Part shown: piece after piece, positions 1-5,985 of the stretch
How the letters are laid out: the number at the start of each line of letters is the position of its first letter
Position numbering within the stretch: position 1 is the stretch's first letter
Assembly (NCBI GenBank): GCA_937911795.1
Contig: CALDPJ010000019.1
Location: 1-5,985 of the forward strand
Source: an uncultured Flavobacteriales bacterium
Lineage (GTDB): Bacteria; Bacteroidota; Bacteroidia; Flavobacteriales_D; SKUL01
Length of the DNA: 5,985 nt
Reading direction: 5' to 3'
Program-made: the position numbers and the translations under genes
The notes under the pieces: model-generated
What the model was told of the DNA's origin: nothing
Databases searched by the model: none
Seen by the model: the letters and a program-made list of their open reading frames with translations, nothing else

Positions 1-345
1 CTGACGTGGATCGGAACCAGTTTCCAGCGATTCGATTATGCGCAGCGAGGCTTGACGGGTGGCAATCGATAAGGCGGCAATTTCTTCCGGAAATTCATCC
101 AAAGCGATTCCGCGTTTCCACAAATGTGGATAATCAAAATGATGAAGATCCATTTGAAAGGAAGCATCAAAAATTGCCTTCGGACCATTGGCGGCGCCCG
201 ATCCGTAGCTTACCGTAGCCTCCCAGGGAACAGGCACCAACACAATATCGGCCTGCTGACAGGTAAACGGTAATCCAAAAATTCCAGATTCGGTACTTCC
301 CGGATCGTTGGGATTAAAACTATGGATCAACTCTTCTTTGGTCAT
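1..345 (-). CDS. Ureohydrolase (arginase/agmatinase) family protein, N-terminal part, cut by left edge
   Basis: The first 115 codons are open and run off the window. The fold signature is the first beta strand and loop of the arginase/agmatinase superfamily: VLVPVPWEATVSYGSGAANGP at about residues 35-55, then KAIFDASFQMDL at 56-67. In the family this segment shapes the active-site entrance. The metal-binding His and Asp motifs come later and lie outside the window, so activity cannot be judged. Family members hydrolyse a guanidino group to urea plus an amine; agmatine to putrescine is the commonest annotation. Guanidinobutyrate, guanidine or formiminoglutamate are other possibilities, so I give no symbol. 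The ATG at 345 is the only start in frame, because a TAA lies 15 codons upstream. There is no Shine-Dalgarno sequence. It follows the peptidase gene by 94 bases. The family is clear, but the substrate is not. Confidence 0.85.
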   Translation of the reverse strand, partial: MTKEELIHSFNPNDPGSTESGIFGLPFTCQQADIVLVPVPWEATVSYGSGAANGPKAIFDASFQMDLHHFDYPHLWKRGIALDEFPEEIAALSIATRQASLRIIESLETGSDPRQ

Positions 346-356
346 CGGAATAAAAA

Positions 357-437
357 TTACTGCACGAAGATAATGCAGCCGGATTTAATGACTGGTGCCG
401 GAGTGGAAATATCCGGAACATAAAAAACGGAAGTCAT
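357..437 (-). other. 26-codon ORF of unknown status between peptidase and agmatinase-like genes
   Basis: A short reading frame opens two bases after the peptidase TAG (the junction reads TAGTAATG) and ends with TAA 11 bases before the agmatinase-like start. It nearly fills the 94-base gap. The peptide begins MTSVFYVPDISTPAP and ends SGCIIFVQ. It is mildly hydrophobic, has no recognisable motif and has no Shine-Dalgarno sequence of its own. It could be a coupled small ORF, a remnant of a lost gene, or chance. I do not recognise it. Confidence 0.15.
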
Positions 438-439
438 TA

Positions 440-1558
440 CTACCGGACGGTACTGTTGTGGATGAAAGCCTCGAAATCATCAAAAGTTTCTACGTGCCAC
501 CAGGATTCTGCTTTTCCCAATACATACAGTGTATCTCCGCGGCTCACGCGGCCAATTTTCTCTCCGTTTAAAGAAGCAGCCTGTCGCAAATTGGCAACAG
601 ACGACTGAACCACCAGCATATCTTTCCAATTGCTGAAAGGTTCCTCTGTTTCAGGACGCTCTGAAATGTATACGTATGATAAGGGATCGACTGCTCCGCC
701 GGTTTTATAGATTCCAAAGTGCAGATGTGGACTGGTGAAACGCGCGTTCCCCGTATTTCCGACAAAACCAAGTGTATCGCCTCGTTTTACCCGTTGTGCA
801 ATGGATACAGCAATGCTATCGAGGTGAGCATAGTACAGAGAGTATCCATCGAGCAGGCCCGAACGCAACCAAACCTGTTTACCACCGAGTCCGCGCTCTC
901 CTACAAAAGTTACCCGTCCATCGGCCGAAGCCACAACCGGTGTTCCCCTTGGCGCAAAAACATCGATTCCTTCATGCTTCCTTGCACCTCCGTCGCGCGC
1001 TGCTCCCCAGAAACTTAATATATCTTTGTTTCCTTTTCCCGCCACCGGAAATCCGAGTGTCGGCGATGAATAAGCCGTTATCAGAAAAGCGGTATTGGCC
1101 TCTATTTCCGGCTGAACAACAATCTTATACACTGCGGTTTTATTCACTTCAAACTGAAAATTCCGCGCAAGTGGTTCGTTGCCCGTTCTATAATTTGTGC
1201 GATTTTCATAATCACCCCTCAACTCATAAAAATCGATGAATACACGAACATCTGCGGTATCTGTTTCTACTTCAAAATTGAGAATCTGTCCCTCTTCCAG
1301 CGCTAAATTGTAACTGTACGCGGTCATATTTCCGGGAACAAAATATCCGGCCAACTGAAATGGCAGTTCGATTAATAAGCTGTCGGTAAGACTTTCTTCG
1401 TATGCAGCTTCCCACGCGGAAAACCGGAAATAATCCTCTTCAAACTCGCGCTGATACACCTCGCGCGCCGACGGTTGTACAATGAGATCTGTAACCTCGG
1501 TACATGAAAAAAGTCCGAGTGTTGCTGCCAGACACCATTTAAGTACACCATTTTGCAT
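440..1558 (-). CDS. M23 family metallopeptidase lipoprotein with C-terminal SH3-like domain
   Basis: This is a predicted zinc endopeptidase that cuts peptidoglycan cross-links, anchored by lipid to a membrane facing the periplasm. From the ATG at 1558 it is 372 residues. Residues 1-19 form a lipoprotein signal ending in the lipobox LFSC, with Cys19 as the lipidated residue. About 60-165 is a beta-rich region resembling a PPC-type sandwich. About 170-296 is the LytM/M23 domain: HEGID gives His195 and Asp199, YAHLD gives His245, and HLHFG gives His278 and His280. By the LytM scheme, His195, Asp199 and His280 bind zinc while His245 and His278 are catalytic, so the site looks intact. About 316-372 resembles a bacterial SH3 domain (ANLRQAASLNGEKIGRV, then WWHVE), often used for wall binding. 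An ATG at 1594 would add 12 polar residues before the signal peptide. I prefer 1558 because AAGGA lies 7 bases before it and the signal peptide then starts properly. The exact cleavage target is unknown. Confidence 0.9.
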   Translation of the reverse strand: MQNGVLKWCLAATLGLFSCTEVTDLIVQPSAREVYQREFEEDYFRFSAWEAAYEESLTDSLLIELPFQLAGYFVPGNMTAYSYNLALEEGQILNFEVETDTADVRVFIDFYELRGDYENRTNYRTGNEPLARNFQFEVNKTAVYKIVVQPEIEANTAFLITAYSSPTLGFPVAGKGNKDILSFWGAARDGGARKHEGIDVFAPRGTPVVASADGRVTFVGERGLGGKQVWLRSGLLDGYSLYYAHLDSIAVSIAQRVKRGDTLGFVGNTGNARFTSPHLHFGIYKTGGAVDPLSYVYISERPETEEPFSNWKDMLVVQSSVANLRQAASLNGEKIGRVSRGDTLYVLGKAESWWHVETFDDFEAFIHNSTVR

Positions 1559-1649
1559 TTCTGAATCCTTGAGAATACGCACATGGGGAAACAAGAACTA
1601 TGCAAAAACCCGATAAAAAAGCAGAGATGCCGGCTCTATATAAATCCAT
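1539..1649 (-). other. 36-codon ORF resembling a signal peptide, overlapping the peptidase start
   Basis: This frame opens with ATG in the folD-peptidase gap and ends with TAA 20 bases inside the peptidase gene, in a different frame. Its product has a short start with Arg5 (MDLYR), a hydrophobic core (ISAFLSGFCIVLVSP) and a cleavage-like end (CAYSQG), followed by only nine more residues. The pattern is that of a Sec signal peptide of a kind common in Bacteroidota. No Shine-Dalgarno sequence or promoter was seen before it. It may be a coupled leader ORF, the stump of a decayed secreted-protein gene, or a chance product of T-rich DNA. Confidence 0.2.
1566..1570 (-). promoter_or_regulatory. Shine-Dalgarno sequence of the M23 lipoprotein gene
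   Basis: The minus strand reads AAGGA, then seven bases, then the ATG at 1558. It decides the start against the ATG at 1594, which has no such motif. It is the only clear Shine-Dalgarno sequence I found ahead of any gene in the window, fitting a genome where most starts lack one. Confidence 0.6.
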
Positions 1650-1704
1650 TAAAATTTCAGGGGAACAGAATCTTCAATGTGGGAAGAGATATTCTCAGAA
1701 AAGA

Positions 1705-2577
1705 TTATTCTCCGGCAACTGCTTTGAGTGTGTTCTGTAGCAGTGAGGCAATGGTCATCGGCCCTACTCCTCCCGGCACAGGCGTAATGAAACTACATTT
1801 AGGAGCTACCTCTTCAAAATGCACATCTCCGAGCAACCGGTAACCACTTTTTCTGGTCTCATCCTGAACGCGGGTAATACCGACATCCACTACAACAGCG
1901 CCTTCCTTTACCATATCTCCTTTCAAAAATTGCGGAATACCGAGCGCTGCAATAATGATATCTGCACGAAGACAATGGGATTTTAAATCTTTCGTCCGGC
2001 TGTGGGCCAGCGTTACGGTGCAGTTGCCGGGATTTCCTTTCCGGGCCATCAGAATGCTCATCGGCTTCCCTACGATGTTGCTGCGACCAATCACCAGGCA
2101 GTTCTTTCCTTCGGTTTCCACTCCACTCCGGGCCAGCAATTCAACAATTCCATTGGGTGTTGCCGGAATGAAGGAAGGTAGCCCGAGCACCAGTTTGCCA
2201 ACATTTACCGGATGGAAACCATCCACATCTTTCTCCGGATCCACCGCGTTGATCACTTTCTGTTCGTCGATATGCGCGGGCAAGGGCAGCTGAACGATGA
2301 AACCATGAACTCCCGGATTGTCGTTCAGCTTTTGGATCTGATCCAGTAATTCCTGCTCCGAAACAGTAGCCGAAAGCCGTATTAACGAGGACTCAAAACC
2401 AACTTTCTCACAGGCGGCTACTTTGGCATTGACATACGTATGGCTGGCACCGTCATCCCCAACCAGAATGGCCGCGAGGTGGGGAATTTCCTGCCCCCTG
2501 CGTTTGAATTCTGCTACTTCAGCGGCGATTTCTTCTTTAATTTCTGCTGATATTTTCTTTCCGTCGAGAAGCGTCAT
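1705..2577 (-). CDS. folD: Bifunctional methylenetetrahydrofolate dehydrogenase / methenyltetrahydrofolate cyclohydrolase
   Basis: FolD is a cytosolic enzyme that interconverts 5,10-methylene-THF, 5,10-methenyl-THF and 10-formyl-THF with NADP, feeding purine and formyl-Met-tRNA synthesis. The 290-residue protein is full length for the family. Visible marks in order: Tyr48 and Lys52 in TYVNAK (the catalytic YxxxK), Gln96 in VQLPLP, Asp119 in KDVDGFHPVNVGKL, the dinucleotide-binding loop GRSNIVGKP at 164-172, and PVPGGVGPMT at 266-275 near the C-terminus. The catalytic residues sit two positions before their E. coli counterparts (Lys54, Gln98, Asp121), so both activities are expected. It lies 25 bases after ffh, surely in the same transcript unless a hidden terminator exists. 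The ATG at 2577 has no Shine-Dalgarno sequence, and initiation may depend on coupling to upstream translation. Identification is secure. Confidence 0.97.
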   Translation of the reverse strand: MTLLDGKKISAEIKEEIAAEVAEFKRRGQEIPHLAAILVGDDGASHTYVNAKVAACEKVGFESSLIRLSATVSEQELLDQIQKLNDNPGVHGFIVQLPLPAHIDEQKVINAVDPEKDVDGFHPVNVGKLVLGLPSFIPATPNGIVELLARSGVETEGKNCLVIGRSNIVGKPMSILMARKGNPGNCTVTLAHSRTKDLKSHCLRADIIIAALGIPQFLKGDMVKEGAVVVDVGITRVQDETRKSGYRLLGDVHFEEVAPKCSFITPVPGGVGPMTIASLLQNTLKAVAGE

Positions 2578-2603
2578 TCTATAAAGGTGGTTTGGGTGTT
2601 CAT
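2574..2603 (-). other. Nine-codon ORF bridging the ffh stop and the folD start
   Basis: The ffh stop and an ATG share a base (TAATG). That ATG opens MNTQTTFIE and ends at a TGA that overlaps the folD start (ATGA). Both junctions have the geometry used for stop-start reinitiation, so the ORF could pass ribosomes from ffh to folD. The folD start itself has no Shine-Dalgarno sequence. It may equally be coincidence in a 25-base gap. Confidence 0.2.
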
Positions 2604-3949
2604 TAAATTTTCGGCATTCCTTTCATGCCCTTCATCTGGCTCATCATTCTGGCCATATTTTTCTTGTTCGACATCATCCGCATCATCTTGCGGGTTTCCT
2701 CGAACTGCTTGATGATTTTATTAACCTCCAGAAGATCAATTCCACTTCCTGCGGCGATACGTTTGCGACGACTGGTATTGAGTATATCCGGGTTTTCGCG
2801 CTCGGTTTCTGTCATGGACATCACCATCGATTCCAATGGCTTGAAAGCGTCATCATCAATATCAACGTTCTTCATCATTTTGCCCATTCCCGGCATCATT
2901 CCCATCAAATCTTTAACGTTACCCATTTTCTTAATCTGCTGAATCTGATCGTAGAAATCGTTGAAATTGAATTCATTCTTTGCAATCTTCTTCTGCAGCT
3001 TGCGGGCTTTTTCTTCGTCGTACTGCTCCTGGGCACGCTCTACGAGTGACACCACATCGCCCATACCGAGAATCCGGTCGGCCATTCGGTTGGGGTGAAA
3101 AACATCGAGCGCATCCATCTTTTCACCGGTACCGACGAATTTGATGGGTTTGTTGACAACAGATTTAATAGACAACGCTGCTCCACCACGGGTATCACCA
3201 TCGAGTTTGGTAAGGACTACTCCGTCGAAATTCAACCGCTCGTTAAAAGTCTTTGCCGTATTCACGGCGTCCTGACCGGTCATGGAATCCACTACAAACA
3301 ACGTTTCCGACGGTTTGATCGCAGACTTGATGTTGCTGATCTCGGTCATCATTGTGTCATCGATCGCCAACCGTCCAGCTGTATCGACAATTACAACATT
3401 GTGACCTTTTGATCGTGCAAAGGCAATCGCATCGGTGGCAATCTTCACCGGATCTTTTTGTTCTTTATCCGAATACACCGCCACACCGATCTGTTCGCCG
3501 ACAACGTGCAGCTGATCAATAGCCGCCGGACGATAAACATCACAAGCGACCAGCAACGGATTCTTTCCTTTTTTGGTTTTCAGCCAGTTGGCAAGTTTAC
3601 CCGAAAAAGTGGTTTTACCGGAACCCTGCAAACCAGACATCAGGATCACCCCAGGATTTCCCTGGAAATTAATTTCAGCGGTAGTACCGCCCATCAATTC
3701 GGTAAGTTCTTCCTGGGTGATTTTTACGAGCAGTTGCCCTGGCGAAACGGAAGTCAGAACATCGCGCCCCATCGCCTTTTCCTTTACGGTGTTGGCAAAA
3801 TCCTTTGCGGTTTTGTAGTTGACGTCGGCGTCGAGCAATGCCCTGCGCACTTCCTTCAACGATTCCGCAACGTTTATTTCGGTAATCTGCCCCTGACCTT
3901 TGAGAACTTTAAAGGCCCTGTCAAACTTTTCGGTTAAATTTTCAAACAT
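2603..3949 (-). CDS. ffh: Signal recognition particle protein (SRP54/Ffh GTPase)
   Basis: Ffh binds signal sequences of nascent membrane and secreted proteins together with 4.5S/SRP RNA, and docks ribosomes at FtsY on the inner membrane. The 448-residue protein is the usual full length. Residues 1-90 form the helical N domain, with the ALLDADV segment at 37-43. The G domain follows with the P-loop GLQGSGKT at 106-113, CDVYRPAA at 136-143, DTAGR at 189-193, DSMTGQDAVN at 221-230, TKLDG at 247-251 and GTGE at 273-276. The M domain runs from about 295 to the end. It contains the SRP-RNA-binding SRRKRIAAGSG at 393-403 and is rich in methionine, as the signal-sequence groove requires. The start at 3949 gives the standard MFENLTEKFD beginning and has no Shine-Dalgarno sequence. 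It lies 59 bases after argS, where a possible promoter sits, and 25 bases before folD. Identification is secure. Confidence 0.98.
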   Translation of the reverse strand: MFENLTEKFDRAFKVLKGQGQITEINVAESLKEVRRALLDADVNYKTAKDFANTVKEKAMGRDVLTSVSPGQLLVKITQEELTELMGGTTAEINFQGNPGVILMSGLQGSGKTTFSGKLANWLKTKKGKNPLLVACDVYRPAAIDQLHVVGEQIGVAVYSDKEQKDPVKIATDAIAFARSKGHNVVIVDTAGRLAIDDTMMTEISNIKSAIKPSETLFVVDSMTGQDAVNTAKTFNERLNFDGVVLTKLDGDTRGGAALSIKSVVNKPIKFVGTGEKMDALDVFHPNRMADRILGMGDVVSLVERAQEQYDEEKARKLQKKIAKNEFNFNDFYDQIQQIKKMGNVKDLMGMMPGMGKMMKNVDIDDDAFKPLESMVMSMTETERENPDILNTSRRKRIAAGSGIDLLEVNKIIKQFEETRKMMRMMSNKKNMARMMSQMKGMKGMPKI

Positions 3950-3974
3950 CGGTTTGTACTGTTTTTCTCGGCTG

Positions 3975-3982
3975 CAAAGTTA
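3975..3982 (-). promoter_or_regulatory. Candidate Bacteroidota -7 promoter box for ffh
   Basis: The minus strand reads TAACTTTG in the gap between argS and ffh, a full match to the TAnnTTTG -7 consensus known for Bacteroidota housekeeping sigma factors. It ends 25 bases before the ffh ATG, which would give a leader of roughly 20 bases. I could not find the TTTG or TTG element expected about 20 bases further upstream, so the promoter is plausible rather than shown. If real, ffh and folD can be expressed independently of arginase and argS. Confidence 0.4.
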
Positions 3983-4008
3983 ATCATTTGACCCGCATGA
4001 TCGGTTGC

Positions 4009-5793
4009 CTACATCTGCTGTGGTGATTCAATGCCCAGCAACTTCAGGCCTTTTTTCAGAATTACGGCGGTGGCTTTTGACAATTGAATTCTGAAAGCAC
4101 GGAGATCTTCATTTTCCTCTTTCAACACGGGCACCACCTGGTAAAAGTGGTTGTAGTCCTTTACCAATTCGTACAGAAAATTAGCCAGTTCTGCCGGACT
4201 CTGATTGTTGGCAGCTTCAGACAAAACATCCGGAAAACGATCGATTTTGAGCGCCAGTTGCCGCTCGGCTTCAATCAACGAAATATTTTCTGACACGTTC
4301 TTTTGGGCATTATCTCCGGCTTTGCGCAACAATGAGCTGATCCGTGCATGGGCATACTGAAGAAACGGGCCGGTATTTCCGTTGAAGTCAATCGATTCTA
4401 CCGGATCAAAAAGCATGTTCTTTTTCGCATCCACTTTCAGAAGAAAATACTTCAGCGCTGCCAAACCGATTTGATGATACAGCACCTGCTGCTCTTCTTC
4501 GGACATTCCTTCGAGTTTCCCGAGTTCTTCAGCGATGGATTGGGCGCTACCGATCATTTCATCCATGAGATCATCAGCATCCACTACGGTTCCTTCGCGC
4601 GACTTCATTTTTCCCTCCGGAAGTTCCACCATTCCATAGCTCAGGTGATGACAATTCTCAGCCCACTCATAACCCAGCTTCTTCAGAATGGCGAAAAGCA
4701 CCTTAAAGTGATACTCCTGTTCATTACCCACAGTGTACACAACCTTAGATATCTGAGGATAATCATCATTGCGCTGGATCGCGGTTCCGATGTCTTGCGT
4801 CATATAAACTGCCGTACCATCAGAGCGCTGTAATAATTTCTGATCGAGACCTTCATCACTGAGATCAATCCAGACGGAACCATCTTCTTTTTGAAAGAAA
4901 ATTCCTTCTTCAAGACCCCGTGCCACCTCCTGCTTTCCTTTTAAATAGGTCTCCGATTCATAATACAAGTGATCGAAATCGACACCCATTTTTGCGTAGG
5001 TTTCGTCAAAACCCTTGTACACCCAGCCGTTCATTTTCTGCCACAACTCCACAACTTCCGGATCTTTCTGCTCCCAGCGCTGAAGCATCTGCTGAGCTTC
5101 GCGCATGATGGGCGCATTTTTTTCAGCTTCCTCCTTCGTGAGGCCGTCCTCCATTTCTTCGGCAATCTCGGCTTTGTGGCGCCGGTCAAAAGCAACATAA
5201 TATTTCCCAACCAGCTTGTCTCCCTTCATGTCTGAGCTTTCGGGAGTTTCTCCTTTTCCGAAATGTTTCCACGCAACCATCGACTTGCAGATGTGAATTC
5301 CGCGGTCGTTGATAATCTGAACTTTCTTTACCTGATGTCCGGCGGCTTTCAGTATTTCTGCTACGCTGTATCCAAGGAAAATATTGCGCAGATGGCCCAG
5401 ATGCAATGGTTTATTGGTGTTCGGAGAAGAATATTCTACGAGTACGAGCGGTTTGGAATCTGGTTCTGAAAATCCATAGTTCCCGGTTTTCAGCGCCTGC
5501 TGTACCGCATCAGACCAGTATCGATCTGCGATGGTGAGATTTAAAAAACCTTTGATGATGTTGTAGCCGGTGATTTCCGGAACGTGTTCAGCAAAATATT
5601 GCCCGAGTTTTTCACCACAGGCTTCGGGTGCCAGCTTTGCCTGTTTGGTCAACGGGAAAACCACTACTGTCAACTGTCCTTCAAAATCCTTGTTGGTGAG
5701 CTGAACCTGAATCTGACGATCCTGAGGTGTGAACGAAAACAGTTTTTCGCAGGCGTCGCGCGTTTCCGATTGAATGATTTGAACAATTTTCAT
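4009..5793 (-). CDS. argS: Arginyl-tRNA synthetase (class I)
   Basis: This cytosolic enzyme charges tRNA-Arg with arginine using ATP. At 594 residues it is full length for ArgRS. About 1-88 is the N-terminal additional domain that contacts the tRNA D-loop. The Rossmann catalytic core follows, with the signature SSPNTNKPLHLGHLRN at 122-137, whose HLGH (131-134) is the class I HIGH motif. The KMSKS counterpart is KMKSREG at 395-401; many ArgRS enzymes vary here, and this one keeps the lysine-rich form. From about 473 (GNTGPFLQYAHAR) to the end is the helical DALR anticodon-binding domain. An acidic, charged insertion lies near 205-245 within the core. The ATG at 5793 shares its A with the TGA of the upstream arginase gene, and no Shine-Dalgarno sequence is seen, so translation is probably coupled. 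The protein ends at TAG, 59 bases before ffh. Identification is secure. Confidence 0.98.
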   Translation of the reverse strand: MKIVQIIQSETRDACEKLFSFTPQDRQIQVQLTNKDFEGQLTVVVFPLTKQAKLAPEACGEKLGQYFAEHVPEITGYNIIKGFLNLTIADRYWSDAVQQALKTGNYGFSEPDSKPLVLVEYSSPNTNKPLHLGHLRNIFLGYSVAEILKAAGHQVKKVQIINDRGIHICKSMVAWKHFGKGETPESSDMKGDKLVGKYYVAFDRRHKAEIAEEMEDGLTKEEAEKNAPIMREAQQMLQRWEQKDPEVVELWQKMNGWVYKGFDETYAKMGVDFDHLYYESETYLKGKQEVARGLEEGIFFQKEDGSVWIDLSDEGLDQKLLQRSDGTAVYMTQDIGTAIQRNDDYPQISKVVYTVGNEQEYHFKVLFAILKKLGYEWAENCHHLSYGMVELPEGKMKSREGTVVDADDLMDEMIGSAQSIAEELGKLEGMSEEEQQVLYHQIGLAALKYFLLKVDAKKNMLFDPVESIDFNGNTGPFLQYAHARISSLLRKAGDNAQKNVSENISLIEAERQLALKIDRFPDVLSEAANNQSPAELANFLYELVKDYNHFYQVVPVLKEENEDLRAFRIQLSKATAVILKKGLKLLGIESPQQM

Positions 5794-5985
5794 CAGACTG
5801 TAGTAACTTTTTTAAGGGATTTGATGAGCTCTTTTAAAATAAGGTAAGTTACCCTTGCCATTTCGTTTCCTTTATCATCGAGCAATGGATTGACTTCGAC
5901 TATCTCGAGGCACGCAACTTTTCCGGATGCGATGATGGCCTGCATGATTTCCTGAACCGTTTCGGGAGTAAAGCCTTTCTTCACC
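5793..5985 (-). CDS. Arginase (ureohydrolase family), C-terminal end, cut by right edge
   Basis: Only the last 64 codons are present; the frame is open to the edge, so the true start lies outside the window. The GTG near the edge is an internal valine, not a start. The segment ACLEIVEVNPLLDDKGNEMA is the closing strand and loop of arginases, whose usual form is (S/D)xxIVEVNPxLD, followed by the final amphipathic helix (VTYLILKELIKSLKK). Agmatinases usually carry a different sequence after VE at this point, so arginase (arginine to ornithine plus urea) is the better reading, though the catalytic metal ligands cannot be seen. The stop TGA overlaps the argS start. Pairing an arginine-degrading enzyme with ArgRS suggests a shared arginine theme. 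The family is confident and the exact substrate less so. Confidence 0.85.
   Translation of the reverse strand, partial: VKKGFTPETVQEIMQAIIASGKVACLEIVEVNPLLDDKGNEMARVTYLILKELIKSLKKVTTV

Noticed and set aside
6..218. Plus-strand 70-codon frame at the left edge
   Set aside because: It is antisense to the agmatinase-like gene, whose conserved N-terminal motif is clear on the minus strand.
379..416. Inverted repeat CCGGAT / ATCCGG between the peptidase and agmatinase-like genes
   Set aside because: Six base pairs around a loop of more than 20 bases with no T run after it; likely chance in a region with several CCGG words.
719..1239. Open frames on the plus strand opposite the M23 peptidase (719-1018 and 772-1239)
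   Set aside because: They lie wholly antisense to a gene with intact domains and catalytic residues, and their products show no recognisable family features.
1372..1605. Minus-strand frame of 77 codons across the peptidase start
   Set aside because: It lies in the wrong frame over the signal peptide and N-terminal domain of the peptidase and encodes nothing recognisable.
1615..1637. Possible terminator after folD: AGAG/CTCT stem followed by six T on the minus strand
   Set aside because: The stem has only four pairs (five with a wobble) and low GC, and two bases separate it from the T run. That is too weak to call an intrinsic terminator.
3095..3937. Plus-strand open frames opposite ffh (3095-3412, 3458-3937, 3573-3818)
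   Set aside because: They are antisense shadows of a highly conserved gene, and their peptides have no domain pattern.
4084..5469. Several plus-strand open frames opposite argS, the longest at 4348-4833
   Set aside because: All are antisense to argS, which is complete and well conserved; none has a plausible start context or motif.
5793..5984. Free-standing 63-codon gene starting with GTG at the right edge
   Set aside because: The sequence is the conserved C-terminal end of an arginase, so the frame continues beyond the window and the GTG is internal.

Overview
The window is a compact stretch of bacterial chromosome in which every recognisable gene lies on the minus strand. In transcription order, from high to low coordinates, it holds: the 3' end of an arginase (cut by the right edge), argS (arginyl-tRNA synthetase), ffh (signal recognition particle GTPase), folD (methylene-THF dehydrogenase/cyclohydrolase), a predicted M23 peptidase lipoprotein, and the 5' end of a second ureohydrolase, agmatinase-like (cut by the left edge).

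The organism is most likely a member of the Bacteroidota, probably Flavobacteriales-like. The reasons are the style of the ArgRS signature (SSPNTNKPLHLGHLRN plus a KMKSREG loop), the ffh-folD neighbourhood, which I recall as common in that phylum, the near absence of Shine-Dalgarno sequences, and a TAnnTTTG-type -7 box before ffh. This is inference from protein style and was not tested by a search.

Layout: arginase and argS overlap by one base (TGATG), so they are very likely co-transcribed and translationally coupled. ffh starts 59 bases after argS and has a candidate promoter of its own. folD starts 25 bases after ffh, and a nine-codon ORF exactly bridges the two genes. The peptidase starts 146 bases after folD and carries the only clear Shine-Dalgarno sequence I saw. 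The agmatinase-like gene starts 94 bases after the peptidase. No convincing intrinsic terminator was found between any of them, so read-through along the whole run is possible.

Functionally the cluster is mostly housekeeping: translation, membrane targeting, one-carbon metabolism and wall remodelling. The one theme that links genes is arginine. Arginase and ArgRS draw on the same amino acid, and an agmatinase-type enzyme at the far end may act on an arginine-derived guanidino compound. I see no transposon, integrase, tRNA, rRNA, CRISPR array or phage gene, and nothing that amounts to a new system. The most open items are three short ORFs in the intergenic gaps, one of which reads like a signal peptide.
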